A stretch of DNA of 64,000 nucleotides from Euglena gracilis (taxonomy: Eukaryota > Euglenida > Euglenophyceae > Euglenales), in the NCBI GenBank assembly GCA_039621445.1, contig CP154956.1, forward strand, positions 37,722,553 through 37,786,552, read 5' to 3'. Of this stretch, positions 10,001 through 25,000 are shown one piece after another. Within the stretch, counting starts at the first letter, position 1, and each line of letters begins with the position of its first letter. The notes beneath the pieces were generated by a model. The model was not told the origin of the DNA. It made no database searches and was given only the letters and a program-made list of their open reading frames with translations. The position numbers and the translations under genes were made by a program.

Positions 10001-13000
10001 GGGGATATGGACCCTCAAAAAAACGAGATGCAAAAAAGCAAATACACAAACAAGCACAAAAAAGCAAGTTCCATGTGAGATCCTTGAGGAGCTCCACTTT
10101 CTGCTGGAGAGGATAAAGAGAAAATTTTGGCTCTGCCGAGGAATTTTTGGTTTTTTTTGCACAAAATTGCATTTTGTTGCACACTCCCCGAGACTGAAAT
10201 GAAGGCACCCTGCATCATGTGTGCTGCTGTGTACCCTGTGCTACTCCCAAGGGAACCTACTCAAAAAAATCTGGGTGGAGGTCTTTCAACAAACGAGTAC
10301 CGACCCCCCACCCCGCGGGTCCACCCCCAGGGTTCGATATAAGGAGGGCGTACGTGGTTTTGGTGGGGGGGTGTCCCCCCCCCCCCTCCTGGCCCGCAGG
10401 GGGGGGGGGTCCGGACCCCCCCCACCTGCCAGGGGGGTCCGGACAGACCCCGGGGGGGGGTAACCGACCCCCCCCCAAAAAGGTCATTTTTTTCCTCCGG
10501 CGCTTTGCGCCGGAGTTTTTGGTAATTTTCTGCCACTGACCTGATAAAAAACATTATGTGCTGCTTGCGCTTTGATTTCGCTGGACGTCAAATTTTTGGC
10601 CCGGCGCTTTGCGCCGGGCCGAAAATCGGTCACCCGGACCGCGCCACTGTTTAGGTGGGGCCCCTCCTCGCCCGCAGGGGGGGGGGGGGGCTGGACCCCC
10701 CCACCTGTCTTTATATCGAACCCTGTTCACCCCCCCCACACCCGGAGCCAAACAAATTCCTCTGGCGCTCCATGCTGGACAATTGTGGTGCCCGTGCAAC
10801 CACCATCTAACAAATGGCCATTTGTGACCAGTCTGTTGCTCAAGTGTTCGCAGTGCTCCCCCCCCGGAGGAGGCTGGATTGCAGCTGGTCCAAATTTGGC
10901 TGGCGGAAATCCTAGCAGACCCAGAGGGGTCTGCCAGCAAGGCAAGCAAGTGGAAAAATTTTCCAGTAACTGACCCGAAGCGCCGAAAAAAAAATTTGAC
11001 CCCCAAAACTGGCCAAAATCCCATTTTTAGCTATTTTTGGGGGATTTTTTTCAGCAGAATTGCATTAAAAACCTCATTTCCACCTCGGTGCGCAGCACCG
11101 GAAGAAATTTTTTTTCCAGTTGGGGGGACCCCCGGCAGCGGAGGGGGGTCCATTTTTTTCTAATGTCTAGCGAAATGGCTGGCCAGTGCCTCCGGTCCTC
11201 AAGCAACAGCCTGTTTGTGACAATTCCGTATCTTGTGGATTAGTATGTTAATGTTGTAGTTTCAAGAAGAAACGGAGTCAGCTTTTCTTTAAAAATCCCA
11301 GATAAGACCCAGGGGGAAGCACACCCCATATGTTTTGGGTTACTCTTATTTGTCTCGGTGCGGGGGGGGGGGGCGCCCCCCCCCCCCCCGCACCCCCCCC
11401 AAAGACAAAATCCCTTTAAACCGGCGTTTGAGACGCCGGGTTCAGGACAGAACCAGCGTCCCCCCCCCACACGGGTTTTATGGACGCCGGTTCTGTCCTA
11501 AAACCCGGCGTTAGGAACGCCAGTTTTGTCCAAAACCCGGCGTCCGATTTGCATTCCTAAAAATGTCCCCAAAAGTGCCCAAAAGTGGCCCTAAGGTCCT
11601 GGTATGACTGTTTTAACCATCAAGGACAATGAATTTTGTCATTTGGGGACCAGTGGGGGATGTCCAGATTTGGTGAAATTGGCCCAGATTTTGATATAGA
11701 GTACCGTGCGGCGTGGAAAGATCTGATGAGCACTGCTGGTTGTCTGTTGAAAAGAGCTTTCGATCGAGGGGTAACTTGGTACCCTACTTGGTACCCTATA
11801 CGCTCGCGACCGTCGGATCAGAATCAGAATTGGTGGTGATCGCCAGTCATCTGATGAAAAGAGCTTTCAATTGAGGGGTGATTTTGTACCTGGACGATTG
11901 ACACAGCCAGAAATATCCTCGCGATCGCCGGAATTTGGTGAAATGCAAAGTGGCGTGACATTGCAGATCAGTGGTCGGAGATTGGTCCTGGGAGTGTCCT
12001 TTGACCGGAGGGTGGGGACGCCGGTTCTGTCCTGAACCCGGTGTCTCTAAAATGCCGCTTTAAACAAGGGGGGGGGGGGGCGGACGCCGGTTCTGTCCAA
12101 AACCAGGCGTTCCGGACGCCGGGTTTTGGACAGAACCGGCGTCCGCCCCCCCTTTTTTGTAGTAGTGTGTGCAACCCAAGGATGGCCACGGGGTATGCAT
12201 TGCAATGACCTTTAAACAAAGAGAAGTCTGTGTCCCAGGCAGGCACAGTCCTCATGAGTCCGCGTCTGAGACACAGTTTATGAGATTTTCGACCGATTTT
12301 GGCTGGATTTTGGATGGGTGGGTGGGTGGGTGGGTGGTTGACCCGGGGGGGGGGGTTGTGGGTGGGTTTGGGCCTGAGAAAAGTGCCCCCCCCCCTGGGG
12401 TCATTACCCCCCCCCCTTGTCGTACGACCACCCCAATTTAACGACCACCTCCCGGTCGCAGGTTGCAGGTTTGGGGGGTCTAACCAGGGGGGGGGGAAAT
12501 TGATATCCGCAATTTTTCCGCAATTTTCCACAATTTTCCGCAATTTTTCACCATTTTTTGAAGAATTTTTTCCCCACCACCGAAGATGGAAGATGCAATG
12601 AGTTCAAGCCATTCTTCAAATGGATCAACAGGTGTGCTATTGTGTTTTGTTGCCCCCCCCCCAGTTTACCAATTTTTCTCACAGGTGCACCACTGGTCAC
12701 AGGATTGGGTGCGTCCCACCTGTGCAAAGAACATCAAGCGTGTTGATTTGTGCTCGCCTGCATCGACGTGGGTGTTGCGGTGTTCTGAACCTCACAATTG
12801 AAAATTTTCTAAGTCCCCCCAAGCAGAAATGTGTATACCCAATATCAATTTTTCCGCAATTTTTCCGCAATTTCCGCAATTTTTCCGCAATTTTTCCGCA
12901 ATTTTTCCGAAGGCCTCCGATATCAATTTCCCCCCCCTGGTCTAACGACCCCCCCCCGATCCCAGGTTGCAGATCAGGACCAAAAAGAGGCTGTTTTTTT

Positions 13001-16000
13001 GAGGTTGTATGAAGATGGATCCATGTATTTTGTACACCTGTAGCGCTTTCACGCTGCTTGCTTTGATGTGCGTTGCACCCATGACGGCAGTTCGGGTCCC
13101 CATTGGTATCGGTCAACACTGTGAACAATGACCACCCCCACTGTAACGACCACCCCCCAGTCGCAGGTTGCAGGTTAGGGGGGGTCTAACGACCACCCCC
13201 CCCCCCCGGTCGCAGGTTGCAGGTACCCGGTCGTACGACAAGGGGGGGGAGGGTAAGTAAATCTGTGGTCCATGTTGTCCCCCCCGGATTGACCACTGAT
13301 GTCAAATAGCAGGGATCCCACCATTTTCTGGGGAAAAAATTGTGAAATTCACGAAAATGGGCGGAAGGTATTTTCACCGCCGCTTTTGCTTTTTCTCTTC
13401 TTGCTGTCAGGCGGCAAGTCTTTTATTTGAGGTGCCAATGTTTCTTATCAGCTGTATTCAAGGAGTAAGCGGGGAGGGCCCCCCCCCCCCTCGCGCTCAT
13501 TTAATACCGCACAGAAAATTTCGGCGAAACCCCCAGAAATTTTTGGGGCTTGAAAATAAGGCCAAACGTCGCATTTTCATGCTTTTTTTAGAAAATTGGA
13601 TAATCATTCTCCAAAATCATTCATCTTTATCCTCAACGTCAGGTGCGAATCAAAACCCACTTTCATATTTCTGCTTTGCCAGTGTCAAACTTTTCTGTCT
13701 CAGGCACCACAAAGCACTCTTGGTATGTGGATATGTCGACTGGTGACTGTTTCTGGGGCTCTGATGACTGCCAAACACGCTCCATCCTTGTTCCGAACCC
13801 TGGTGCTATCGCACGGCTGCACAAGTATTGTACCTTCTTGATGTGGCATGTGTGACATGAGCAAGAAAATGTGGATTTTAATTGCTTTTCTCTCACCCAA
13901 AGAAAGGAGAAGGAATTTTTTTCCAACTTGAGTTGCACACACAAAAAAGAGCCATTTTGCAATCTGACCTCTTTTGTGAGCATTAGCCTCAATGGATCAA
14001 TCCCTTAAACCCAAACGGTGGTGGGGGGTCGCCCTCTCCACCCTCGGGGTGTCAACTCCCATCCAGGGTACGAGCAGGGTTCGCGTAAGGAGGGCGTACG
14101 GGGTTTGGGTGGGGGGTGTCCCCCCCTCCGGACCTTGTGCAAATTGTTTTATTGCATCCAGGGTTTTTTTGTCTTAGACCCCTCCCCCGGGAGGGAGGGG
14201 GGGAAGGGTGGGTGGTCCCCCGGGATTTTTTTAAGTTTGGACCCCCCGGGGGGGGAGGGATGGGGGGGTGTTTTTTTTTTAAGTTTGGACCCCCCGGGGG
14301 GGGAGGGAGGGGGGGTACGGGTCCCCCCGGAGGGGGGTGGGATATACTTTTCGGCGCCGCAGGCGCCTAAAAAATTCTATTTTTAGGACTTTTCGCGATT
14401 TTCGGCCATTTTTTGTGGGTCCCCCGGGACCCCCCCCCCCGGGGGGCCCCCCCAGGGGGTGGGGGGGGGGGGGGGACCCCCCCGGTCTTAAAAAAACCCC
14501 TGGTGGTCCCCTGGACCCCCTCCCCCCCGGGGGGTCCCCGGGGTTGGTCCGGAACCCCTTGGCAAATGGGGGGAGTCTGGAACCCCCCTGGAGGGGAGGG
14601 AATCAGGACCACCAAGGAAAAAAATGATTAAAAATTCCCATTTCAATTCATTAAATGCCCCCCCCCCTGTTCTACCCCTGCCCACCACGGTCGGGGGGGG
14701 GGGGCAAGATCAGGGTTTGATGAGCGGCATTTAGGTGCGGCATTTAGGTGGGGGGGCACGAGGTGATGCAATCAGGGTTTTTTTTTTTAAGACTGGGGGG
14801 GGGGAGGGGGTCGGCATCCACCCACCCACCCCCTGGGGGTGGGGCCCCCCCAGGGGAGGGGGGGGCCCGGGGGACCCACCCACTTTTGCCCGAAAATGCT
14901 AAAAATAGCACATTTTTCAAAATTTTCGGCGCGGAAAAAGATGTGCCCACCAGCCCCTACCCCCCCAGGGTTTGATATACGGGCAGGTGGGGGGTGTTGG
15001 ACCCCCCGGTCCAGGGGAAGGGGGTATTCTAAGCAGTGGCACGGTATCGGTGACCAATTCTCGGCACGGCGCTTTGCACCGGGCAGAAAAGTTTTGACCC
15101 CCAAAACAGCCAGAAGTTCCATTTTGGGAACTTTTTGGGCAAAATGTGTCAAAAATGCAAAAAAAAATTCGGCGCAAAGCGCCGAAGAAAAATATTGATT
15201 TTTGGGGGGGGCCTGGGGCCCCCCCCCCCCGGGTGCCCCCCCCCCCCCCCCGGGGGGGGGGTCTGATCCCCCCCCCAGGGTGATTGATTGGTTTTTGGCC
15301 CCAGACCCCAGGCTCCAGACCCTGGGTCAGCCAGAAATGGCTGAAAGTGGCCACCTCGCGCCGAAGGCGCAGAAAATTCTTGGCGGATTTGGCCAAAATC
15401 TTTTGATTTTTGGCTATTCTTGACCATGTGGCCAGAGTGGCCGACCCCCTGGGGGGGGGGGCTAAGTGACTGATTGGTTTTGGAAAGTGGAAAGTGACCC
15501 CCCCCCCAGAGTCGGTATGGTCCCGACCCCCCACTTGCCGGGGGGTCTGGACCGGTTCCCAAAATGAAGGTGTTTAAAATTTTTTTAAGGGTTTTCAAGG
15601 GTTTTAAGGCATTATGGCCAAAACTTTAAAGGTGTTTTACAGGGTTTTAAGGCGCCTTAAAGAATCCCCCTGCCAACTGGTCCAACCCCCTCCCACCTCC
15701 CTGTTTATCAAACCCGCGGGGAAAGGAGGTCCAGTTGAGAGGCTTTTTTGGCAAGAAAAATGGCTTGCTGGTGCACCCCCCATGTGAACCCAAGTATGGG
15801 GAAAATGACCCCCTGGGCTGTTGGGCCAACTTGACCCGGGTCAATAACACGGGGGGGGGGGATAATGACATGACCTCTATCCTAACCCTGTTCTTTGCCC
15901 TAACCACCTCCCCATCCCCAGCCAATAATTCTATCCCTTGCTCTGCTTCCATATTTGCCTGGGACATTTGTGACCCCCCCCCCTGTCAATTTATTGGGAC

Positions 16001-19000
16001 GACCAATAAGGCTGCCACACAACTGACAAGATTTCCTCACCCCCCCCCCCAAGATGCTCAACCTTCACAATGACACAGCCAGTTTTGTTGAAGGTACTGT
16101 TGTTTGCAGTTTTCCCCTCAATTTTGTTGTTTTCCTCCAGGTTTGTTGCCCCAAGCACTGGAGGGATCGCCAGCTTCAAGATCAATTATGATGAAGGAAC
16201 CGTGATGTTCTTTTTCAATGATGAGTACCTGGGGACTGTGATTCGTGATCCTGATTTGAAGTCCAAGGGTGTGATCTGTTGGCAGGGCGGCTTCGATAAT
16301 TCTCACCCCCCGCTTTGTCATTGTCCCACACAGGGTTTGATATTGGGAGGCATATTTGTAGTTAGTGCGACCGGAAAAAATGTTTCCGTGCGCCGCGACC
16401 ACCGCGGAAAATTTTTTTGTAACCGGCAGCGCCGCGGAAAATTTTTTTCTGTGCGCCGCGAATGCTGCCGCACTGGTTTATGTGTGCGCCGTGACCGCCG
16501 CGGAAACTTTTGAAGTTTGTGCCGCGACCACCGCAGCAATTGTCCTACATATACTTCCTTTTGGCCCCTTCCTGGCCTCTGTGGGTAGGGCTGGTGCTAC
16601 CTTGGCAACGCTTTGTTTTGCCAAAAAGCCCGGGTGAGCGCCTTCTATCAATCTAATTGTTTCCACCCAAAAAAGGTTGGGTGTTGTGTTGCTGCCAATA
16701 CGTTCTTGAGCTCCGGGCAGAAAAAATTTTTTTTGCGCCGCAACAATGCGGAAAATTTTTCCCCTTGCGCTGTGACCACCGCGGCAATAAATTTTGCTTA
16801 TGCCGCAACAGCCGCGGCAAAAATCTTTCTGTGCGCCGCGACCACCGCGGAAAAATTTTTAGCGCCGCGGCACACTAACTACAAGTATAGGAGGGTGCTT
16901 TGGGATTTAGTGTGTGGAGAATAAGGCACTCAGGCTTTTGCTTAAGGGATTGCAGTCAGGCTTGTGCTTAGTCGGGTGCCTACCCCACGGGGGGGTGCTA
17001 GGGGCATGCACCCCATAGCACCCGATCCGACCCCCCCGGTCCCAAAAAAATTGGGGTGGGTGCTATAGGGTGCCTGCCCCTAGTAGGCACAGCCCCCCCA
17101 CGGGGGGGATAGGGGTCCGGGGGGGACCCAGAAAATTTTCATTGAAAATGGCCTTTTCCAGGCCCCTGGCGCCTTTGGCGCCGGGGTCGGAGGGGGGTGC
17201 CTGCTAGGGGCAGGCACCCCCCAAAACCCCCCCGGGGCCCCAAAAATGGCCAAAAATGCCCATTTTTGGCCATTTTTGGGAATTTTTGGACCAAAATCAG
17301 CCCAAAACCTATTAAAAACCTCATTTCCACCTCGGCGCGCAGCGCCGGAGGAATTTTTTTTTTCCAGTTGGCGGGACCCCCGGACCCCCCCCCCCCCCGG
17401 GGTCCTTAAGCAAAAGCCTGGCCCAGACACTAGGCTGAATTTTAAGGCGGGAGGGGGGAGAAAATTGCATCGTCCAATTTTTGCAATTTTGTGCAATTTT
17501 CGATTTTCCTGAAATGTGCAATTTTTTGCAATTTTGTGCAATTAATTGCACATCGCCCAGGATATTTTGCTTTGAAAAATGTCATTTTTTGATGCAATTG
17601 AAATTTTTTTTTTGCTGGGAAACTGATGTGCGTAGTGAAAATTTTTGTTCAAAGGCTGTTTATTGTTGGTTTACTCAGCGTTCAAACTCTATCTTGAGTT
17701 TTTTTGACATTGAAGGCCGCTTTGTCTGACCGCGGCAGATTGCTGTCCAACAGGCTTCACCTGTTTTGTTGTGCCACGCTGTCATTTCTGGATGTTCTTG
17801 ACAAAGGAACAAGATGATTCTCCAAGTAGGTGCATGTGTGCATGCTCGTTACAATTGATCCAATGTAATCTCCAAGTATGTGCAATTTTGTTCAATTTTT
17901 TTGCACTGCAATATTTGACCCCCGGGTTGGCGGAAATCCTGGAGGGGGTCGGTTTAGACGGGGGGTCGGTTTCAGGGGGAGCACACGGCTGGCCGACGGC
18001 ATGACGGAAGCGGGTTGATGTTAGCAAGCAATTTCAATTGGCAAATGCCCAATTTGGTTGACCAATTCCTAACTTTGAGTGACAAATGCCTAATTTGGGA
18101 TAGAAATTCTTAATTTTGGGGGCAAATGCTGACTTTTGGGTGTAATATCCAATTTTTGGTGGCAAACTGCCTAATTTTGGGTGCAAACTTCAAATTTTTG
18201 GTGGAAAATGCCTAATTTTGTAATTTTTGGGTGCCAACGCCAAATTTTCGGAGGAAAATGCCCAATTTGAGGTGCAAACTGCAAAATTTGGATGCAAATG
18301 CCTAATTTTGGGCATAAAATCCTAATTTTGGGTCATCAATTATAACCATTCAATGAGCATGGACGCTCTTTCTGTTGGCGGCTTCCAATATGTTGTGCAT
18401 GTTTGTCATCCAACTTGCCATGGGTCGGTTTATTTCTGTTTTTGGTTGAAATTCTGCAATGGGTCGGGTTGGAAGGGTAGGTCGGTTTAGAAGGGGGGGC
18501 GTTTAAATGGGGGGGGGGGTTAGCCATCATTGACTCCTTTCTATTTGATCAACCCCAATTCGAAAAAAGGGCAGGTGAGGGGGTGGGACCCCCCCCCCCC
18601 CGGTCCAAGGGGGGACAGCTAAACAAACAGTGATCCCCCCACCTAAACAGTGGAGGTCCAGGCGACTGATTTTTGGCCCAGCACGCATCACTGGACGGAA
18701 AATTTTCTCCCGCCCCCCAACACGGCCAAAAATGCACCTTTGGTCACTTTTTGGGCAAAATCAACCATGCAAGTAATGAACCAGGGTTCTCAACAAGCTG
18801 CTCTGTACAAATACACATCTGGCTGTTTTTGAATAATCCAAGCTTCTCTGCATGGATACACATCTGCATCTGGCTGTTTTTAAATAATCATATTGTTACA
18901 CCTGGCACCCAAAATGGTTGCCCACGGGTGGCAAAAAAATAACCCAAACATGTCAGAATTTTTGTTCGAAGCCTTTATATGCATTTTCCCAGAGCAGAAA

Positions 19001-22000
19001 TGCGCAGCGTCCCAAAATCATTTGCACTGATTCTGGGGGGAAATACACATATTATTTTCACGCAATAGTAAAAAGCTTCACATGCACGAATGGCGATCGA
19101 TCTATTATTTTCTTTAAAAAAAATCTACCAGATGTTCCCGAAAGATGTCATTCCACTTCTCCCTGGTCAATCTTGTGTCGATCCTTCTTCGATATCTAAA
19201 GCCTTGGGGTATGATTGAGTCAAAAAAGGACACAGGCTGTTTCCTACCAACCCTGGGGGAGGGGGGGGTCTGGAGTGCCCCTGAGTGCCTGCCAAGGCAG
19301 GCACTACCCCCCCCCCAGGGGGGGGGTCGGATTTCGGCCTGTGCCCAGGTACTTTCCTCTGAAAAAAAGGTCATTTTCTTTGAAAATAGGCCTTTTTTGA
19401 GCCTTCCGGCGCCTTCGGAGCCTTTGGCGCTGGAGTGCCTGCTAGGCACTTTTGGCCAAGTGCCCCCCGGGGGGGGTCAGATTTGGAGTGCCTGACCAGG
19501 CAGGCCCCCCCCCCCCCCGCTGGGGTGGGGTCGGCACCCGACTAAAATACAGCCTGAAAGGACAGCAAAACACCCGATCCAAATGCAAAAATTTTCGGAA
19601 AAGGTGCAAATATCTTTGGCATAGTGCAGACATTCTTGATATGCATACAACTTGGCGGCAAGTGCAAACACTTTTCGAAAGGAATGCACACAACTTGACA
19701 GAAAGTTGAAAACACATGTGGGGTGGGGTGGGGTGCGAAAATGACAGGAAAAAGCCTGGGGGGACATGGTGGATTTTCAAAAAAGGAGACACAATAATTT
19801 CACAATTTTGATTTCATGCGGGAAAATAAAAAATCAACAAAACATCACCACCGAAATTTTGGAGACCTGTTGATGACAAAGATGACAAAAATATGCTAAT
19901 AAAATCTTTAAAAATTGCAGAGGAAAAGGTTTAAATCTTAGGGAAAATCTGAATAAAAAAATGAATGTGTGTATTTTCCATCAAATCTAAAGAATTGCCA
20001 GGAAGAAACACAAAAAAGAAATAGAATCACAAAAAACAAGCAGCAAATGGGTCGCCCCTGGTGACAATGCACTCAGGATATGAGATATCTGTCCCCCTTC
20101 CAAGAAATTGTGAAAATCAGCCAGATTCAAACCAACCTCCAGGGTGGGGTGCCTGCCCCGGCAGGCACCACCCCGGGGGGGGGATCCCTGTCTGGTTGAG
20201 GGCAGAAATTTGCCCAAATGGGCTTTTTTGAAAGACATTCGTTCCTTTGGCGTCACAGTGTCTTGCAGGCTAAGTGGTCAGTCACCATGCAATTTTTTTT
20301 ACCAACCCTCTCCCGGGGGGGGGGGGAGGGGCAGGGTTTGATATAAGGAGGGCGTACATGGTTTAGGTGGGGGGGGTGCCCCCCCCCCCCCCCCCCCCTC
20401 CTGGCCCGCAGGGGGGGTCCGGACCACCCCCCCCCACCTGCAAGGGGGGTCCGGACCGACCCTGGGGGGCAAAAATTGACCCCCCCAAAAAGGGTCAATT
20501 TTTTCCTCCGGCGCTTCGCGCCGAAAATTTTTTGCATTTTTTGGCACATTTTTGCCCAAAAAGTGCCCAAAATGGCACTTTTGGTCGTTTTGGGGGGTCA
20601 AAAATTTTCGGGCCGGCGCTTCGCGCCGGGCCGAAATTCAGCCACCCTGACCGCGCACCTGTTTAGGTGGGGGGGGGGTGTCCCCCCCCCCCCCACCCCC
20701 CCCCCCGCCTGGCCCGGAGGGGGGGTCCGGGCCACCCCCCCCCCACCTGTCCTTATATCGAACCCTGGGGAGGGGGGGTCACTTTACTCTTCAAAAAACC
20801 AGTCAGTCACTTTTTTTGGGAAACCAGTCAGTCACTACCCCCCGGGGGGGGGGGGCACCCACGGGAACCACACCAACCACACAAGGTGAGTGTATGTCCC
20901 TACAGCGCTACCCGGCCAGGTGAAGCAACACATGAGCACTGGTGTAAGGGGTACCTGGCCACTCACCACACAGCAAGCTGGGCCAGAAGCGAAGTTAGCG
21001 CCGGACATAAACAGACAAGAAGCCTTAGTGCAACTAGGGGGGGGGGGCACTCTGGAATCCAAAGGAAATTTGACTAAAAACATGCAAAAAAAAGCCAAAA
21101 ATTTTCCGGCGCTTTTGGCGCCGGGTCACTTTAGTGATTTTTTGCTGCCCCTCCCCCCCCCCCGGGGGGAGGTCCGGGCCAAAAACCAGTCAGTCACTCT
21201 GAGGGTCGGCCAGTGACTAAGTGATTGTTTGGTGGTCACGGAGTGCACTGGAGTGTTCTGGCCTTGGGCAAAAAAATAATGCCCCAAAGGTGGGTTTATC
21301 TTTATCCTTAAGGTGGGTTAATCTTGGCTTCCAACGCCTCTGGCGACGAGGTGCCTTTGGCGTTGCCAACGTGCCTCAGGAACTTTTGGCATGTCGCTTG
21401 GAGTGCCTGCCAGGCAAGCATCCCAAAAGTCCTAAACTGACGGGTCGGTTTAAATGGGGGGGTTATTATTATTTTTTGGGGATTTTCACTCAAAAGTTTT
21501 GGCTAAAAAATTTGATGTTGGCGAGCTGGATTTGGATCTTTTTCTGCGTGCTCTGAGGTGCCCTGTGTCCAGCTGCCAGTCCACCTGGACCTGAGGTCCC
21601 CCCATCAGCTTTGTTCCAGCCAGCACAGCTGGCCTGAGGACTTCCCTTCCCTTCTCCCTGGGCTGTCTTTGAGAACAAGGTTGGGTTTTGGGTTTTGGGT
21701 ACCCCCCCCAAAATTTGTTTTTGGGGGGGGTACCCAAAAAAGCCCAATTATTTTAGTCCCCCCCCTTATTTTAGTCCCACTTTTGCAGACCTTTTCATCC
21801 TTCATGGCAGCATTCAAGAAATTTTACAAGGCTGTGACCGCAATTGGTTAGGAGCCAATTGCCACACCAAGCTCCTTCTCCAGTGCCGATTAACCCCCCG
21901 TGACCCCTCGTGACCCCCCCCCCCCCGTGACCTCCCTCTGTGACCCAAGAATCGAACCTTCAATGAACCTTCATCTCTTCAATCTTTCCTTTCGGGATCA

Positions 22001-25000
22001 TTGATGCTGCCTCTCGACATTGAAAAATAAAAAAAAATTCCCGCAAAATGAATGAGCAACTTTACCTGCAACGTGACATAACCCCCCCCCTAATAGAAGA
22101 ACGGGTGCGCTTATAGGGGACCGCCTGCCGCCGGGGTGCGCTTCTATTTGGACCCTACCTGTGCGATTTTTGTTGATTTCCTTTAGAAATCCCATCAAAA
22201 TGGGGGGTGCGCTTGTAGCGGACCGCCGCCTTCGGCGGCGGGGGGTGCGCTTTTATTTGGACCCTGCGCTTGTAGCGGCCCCGTGCTTTTATTAGGGGGG
22301 GGGATTACTTCCCCCGTGACCCCCCCGTGACCCCCCCCCCGTGACCCGCACCACCCCCAATGAAAAGTTTTGCAGAAAATCCACACACATCATTACAAAG
22401 AAATCAGCGGGGAACAGATAAGGATGCACAACAATTCTTAGCCTTCCTGGTGTGTGCTTTTTGGGGAGTTGTAGCATTCATTGGCGTTTAAGGGGTCCCT
22501 GCAAAAAAGTCAGAGAGAAATACCAAAAATTTTATGTCCTTTTTTGCATTGGTGGTGCCCACCAATGCAGACACCACAGGTGCCCACCTGATACCTACAA
22601 AAGAACACAAAAAAAATTGTCGAGGCTGGCTGCTGTTGAGAGGAGGATTCTTCTAAGTCCGCTCAACAGCTTTTGTACAGACCCCAAAATTTGTTTTTTG
22701 GCAAAAGTTTTGGGTTGTTTTTGGGACCCCCCCAGACCTCCATTTAGTGCGTATCACCAAAAAATTTTTTACGTATCACATGTATCACGGCCTAAAAATT
22801 AATGTATCACATATGTATCACCAAAAAAATTTTAATGTATCACACACGTATCACCAAAATTTTTTTAATGTATCACATATGTATCACCAATTTTTTTAGA
22901 AATTTTCACATTTTTACGTCAAAATGTTTTTTCGGCTTCCTGTTCCACTTTTTATCCTTGTTTCTTTGCCTCTTTGCAGACACATGGAACATTTTTCTTG
23001 TGATAATGTTTTGGTGGACAACTGCTCGGAGCTGCGGAACGTGGAGGACGAGGGCATCCCCCGATTCGCCTCCTGGAGAGGGTTCTTCGTCAGAGTCTGC
23101 CCCCCCAGAAAAGAAATTGAAAGTGACACTGCCCACCCGAAAAGGAAACCGCCACCAGTTCCGTATGGAATGGAAGAATGGCCGAGATTGGTTGCGTTTT
23201 GAAGCATCTCGTGGCATGTGGTGTGCTATTTCCCATCATTTTCGTCAGAATCCAAAAGTGATGGGAACAGGTCAGAAAATTCTCTTGCAATGCCAACAAA
23301 AGTCTACACTTTCCGTAACATCAAATCACATAGCGAGGGAAAGTATCATCTTGCTGCAAAGGCCATGTTGAATCGACCACAAACAGGTCTGACCCAATCT
23401 TTTATTCAGCTTCCGCTTTGATACCGCAAGCAAAGATGTTGTTTAAAACTGTTTTGTGGATGGTGAAGCAAGGAATCGCTTACCGAAAGCTTCGTTCATT
23501 GTTGGATTTGCAGCGTTTGAATGGGGCGGTGTATGATTTGTGTTATGCATCCAGCTACACACCCGTGGCTGTGAAGTTTCTGGCAATGGCAATGGAGCAT
23601 TTCCACCAGGTCTGGTCCTTCGCCAGTGCATGGGCCCTGATGGTCGACGAGGTCAAAGAAGCAGGGCGGCAATGGGTTTCGGTTACGGCTCGCCTATTCT
23701 CTCAGCAAAAGTTTTTTCAATCTGTAGTTGGGGTTGAGAAATGAAGGGGGACGGACGAGATTCCAAAGCAGTGAAAGCAGCAGTGCAACAGGCTTTTGAT
23801 AACGTGAAAGTGACATGTTGGATGGATTCCCGGCTAGTGGCTTTGTGTGTTGATGGTGCTTCGGTTTTGCTCACAGGCTTGCATGGAGATATTCAAAGGG
23901 AGGCGCCAAATGCGTTGCAATTTTATTGTGCTTCCCACCGAACACAGCGTGTGGATTTCGATGTCACTTGTGTGCCAAAGCAGGAAAGGAATGAGGATAA
24001 TGCCCAAAAGTGCGTGCCATTGCCAAGCGGTTGGATTTAAACTCAACTGTGAAGCTGGTCTGTGGCGGGCGACGCACTGGGCTAACGGGGCAGCACACCG
24101 CCGATGAGATCATCGTCAGGAGCACGCCATGTCCGGACGACATCCTCGTCGATTCAGCCGTGAGGCTCTGGGCAGCCGCCTGTGAAAGGCGAACTGCACA
24201 ACGACAGACTGCCCAGCGCAGTGCTGTCGATGAGGCAGCATCAGGGATGGATGGGAAGCCCTTCGGTATTGAGGTAGGTGGTAGGGGGGGGTCCCGACCA
24301 CCCCCCCCCCCTGGGGGGGTAAGGTGGTAGGGGGGGGTCCGGACCACCCCCCCCCCCTAGATGTTGGGAGGGGGGGTCCGGCCCCCCCCCACCCCCCCCT
24401 CCTTGACAGGTGCCAAAAATAGCGGAAAATTTTCTTCCGGCGCTGCGCGCCGGAAAATGAGCAAAAAACACCCCTTTTGCTGACTTTTGGCCATATTTGC
24501 ACATTTTTTGATGTGTTGGTGTTTTCCCCCAAAAACATGTTCAAAAAATTTCAAAAAATGAGCATTTTTGGATCGCTTTTCAAAGAAAAATCAGGGTTTT
24601 TTGACCGATTCCGACCCAATTTCCGGCCCTTTGTCCGTCCATGAAATCAAAAAAATTTCGGCCCCCCCTCAGTTTCGAGGTAGGAGGGGGGGTCCGACCC
24701 CCCCCCCCTCCGTGTCGGGAGGGGGGGGTCCGACCCCCCCCCCCCCTCAAGGCTTCCCATCCATCCCTGGGCAGCATCGTCCTCTGATGGATTTTCTGTT
24801 TCCGGTTCGAGTGGGGATTCCGTCACAGAAAGTAGTCTTTCCGCTTCATCTGAAGAGAGTGGGGCGCAGGGGGACCTCGAATCCTCTGCAGAATCATCTT
24901 CTGTGGCATCAGTCGGGGTTGAGGAGGTTCCGAAAGAGATGTTGCCATTGGAGGTCGTTTCAACACAGAAGAAAGAAAGTGATTACTCTTGTCCATGGTT

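Noticed and set aside
12591-12762. Small two-exon frame starting MEDAMSSSHSSNGSTG with a GT-AG intron
   Set aside because: Phases fit, but it ends after about 36 codons inside repeats and nothing similar is recognised. Could be chance.
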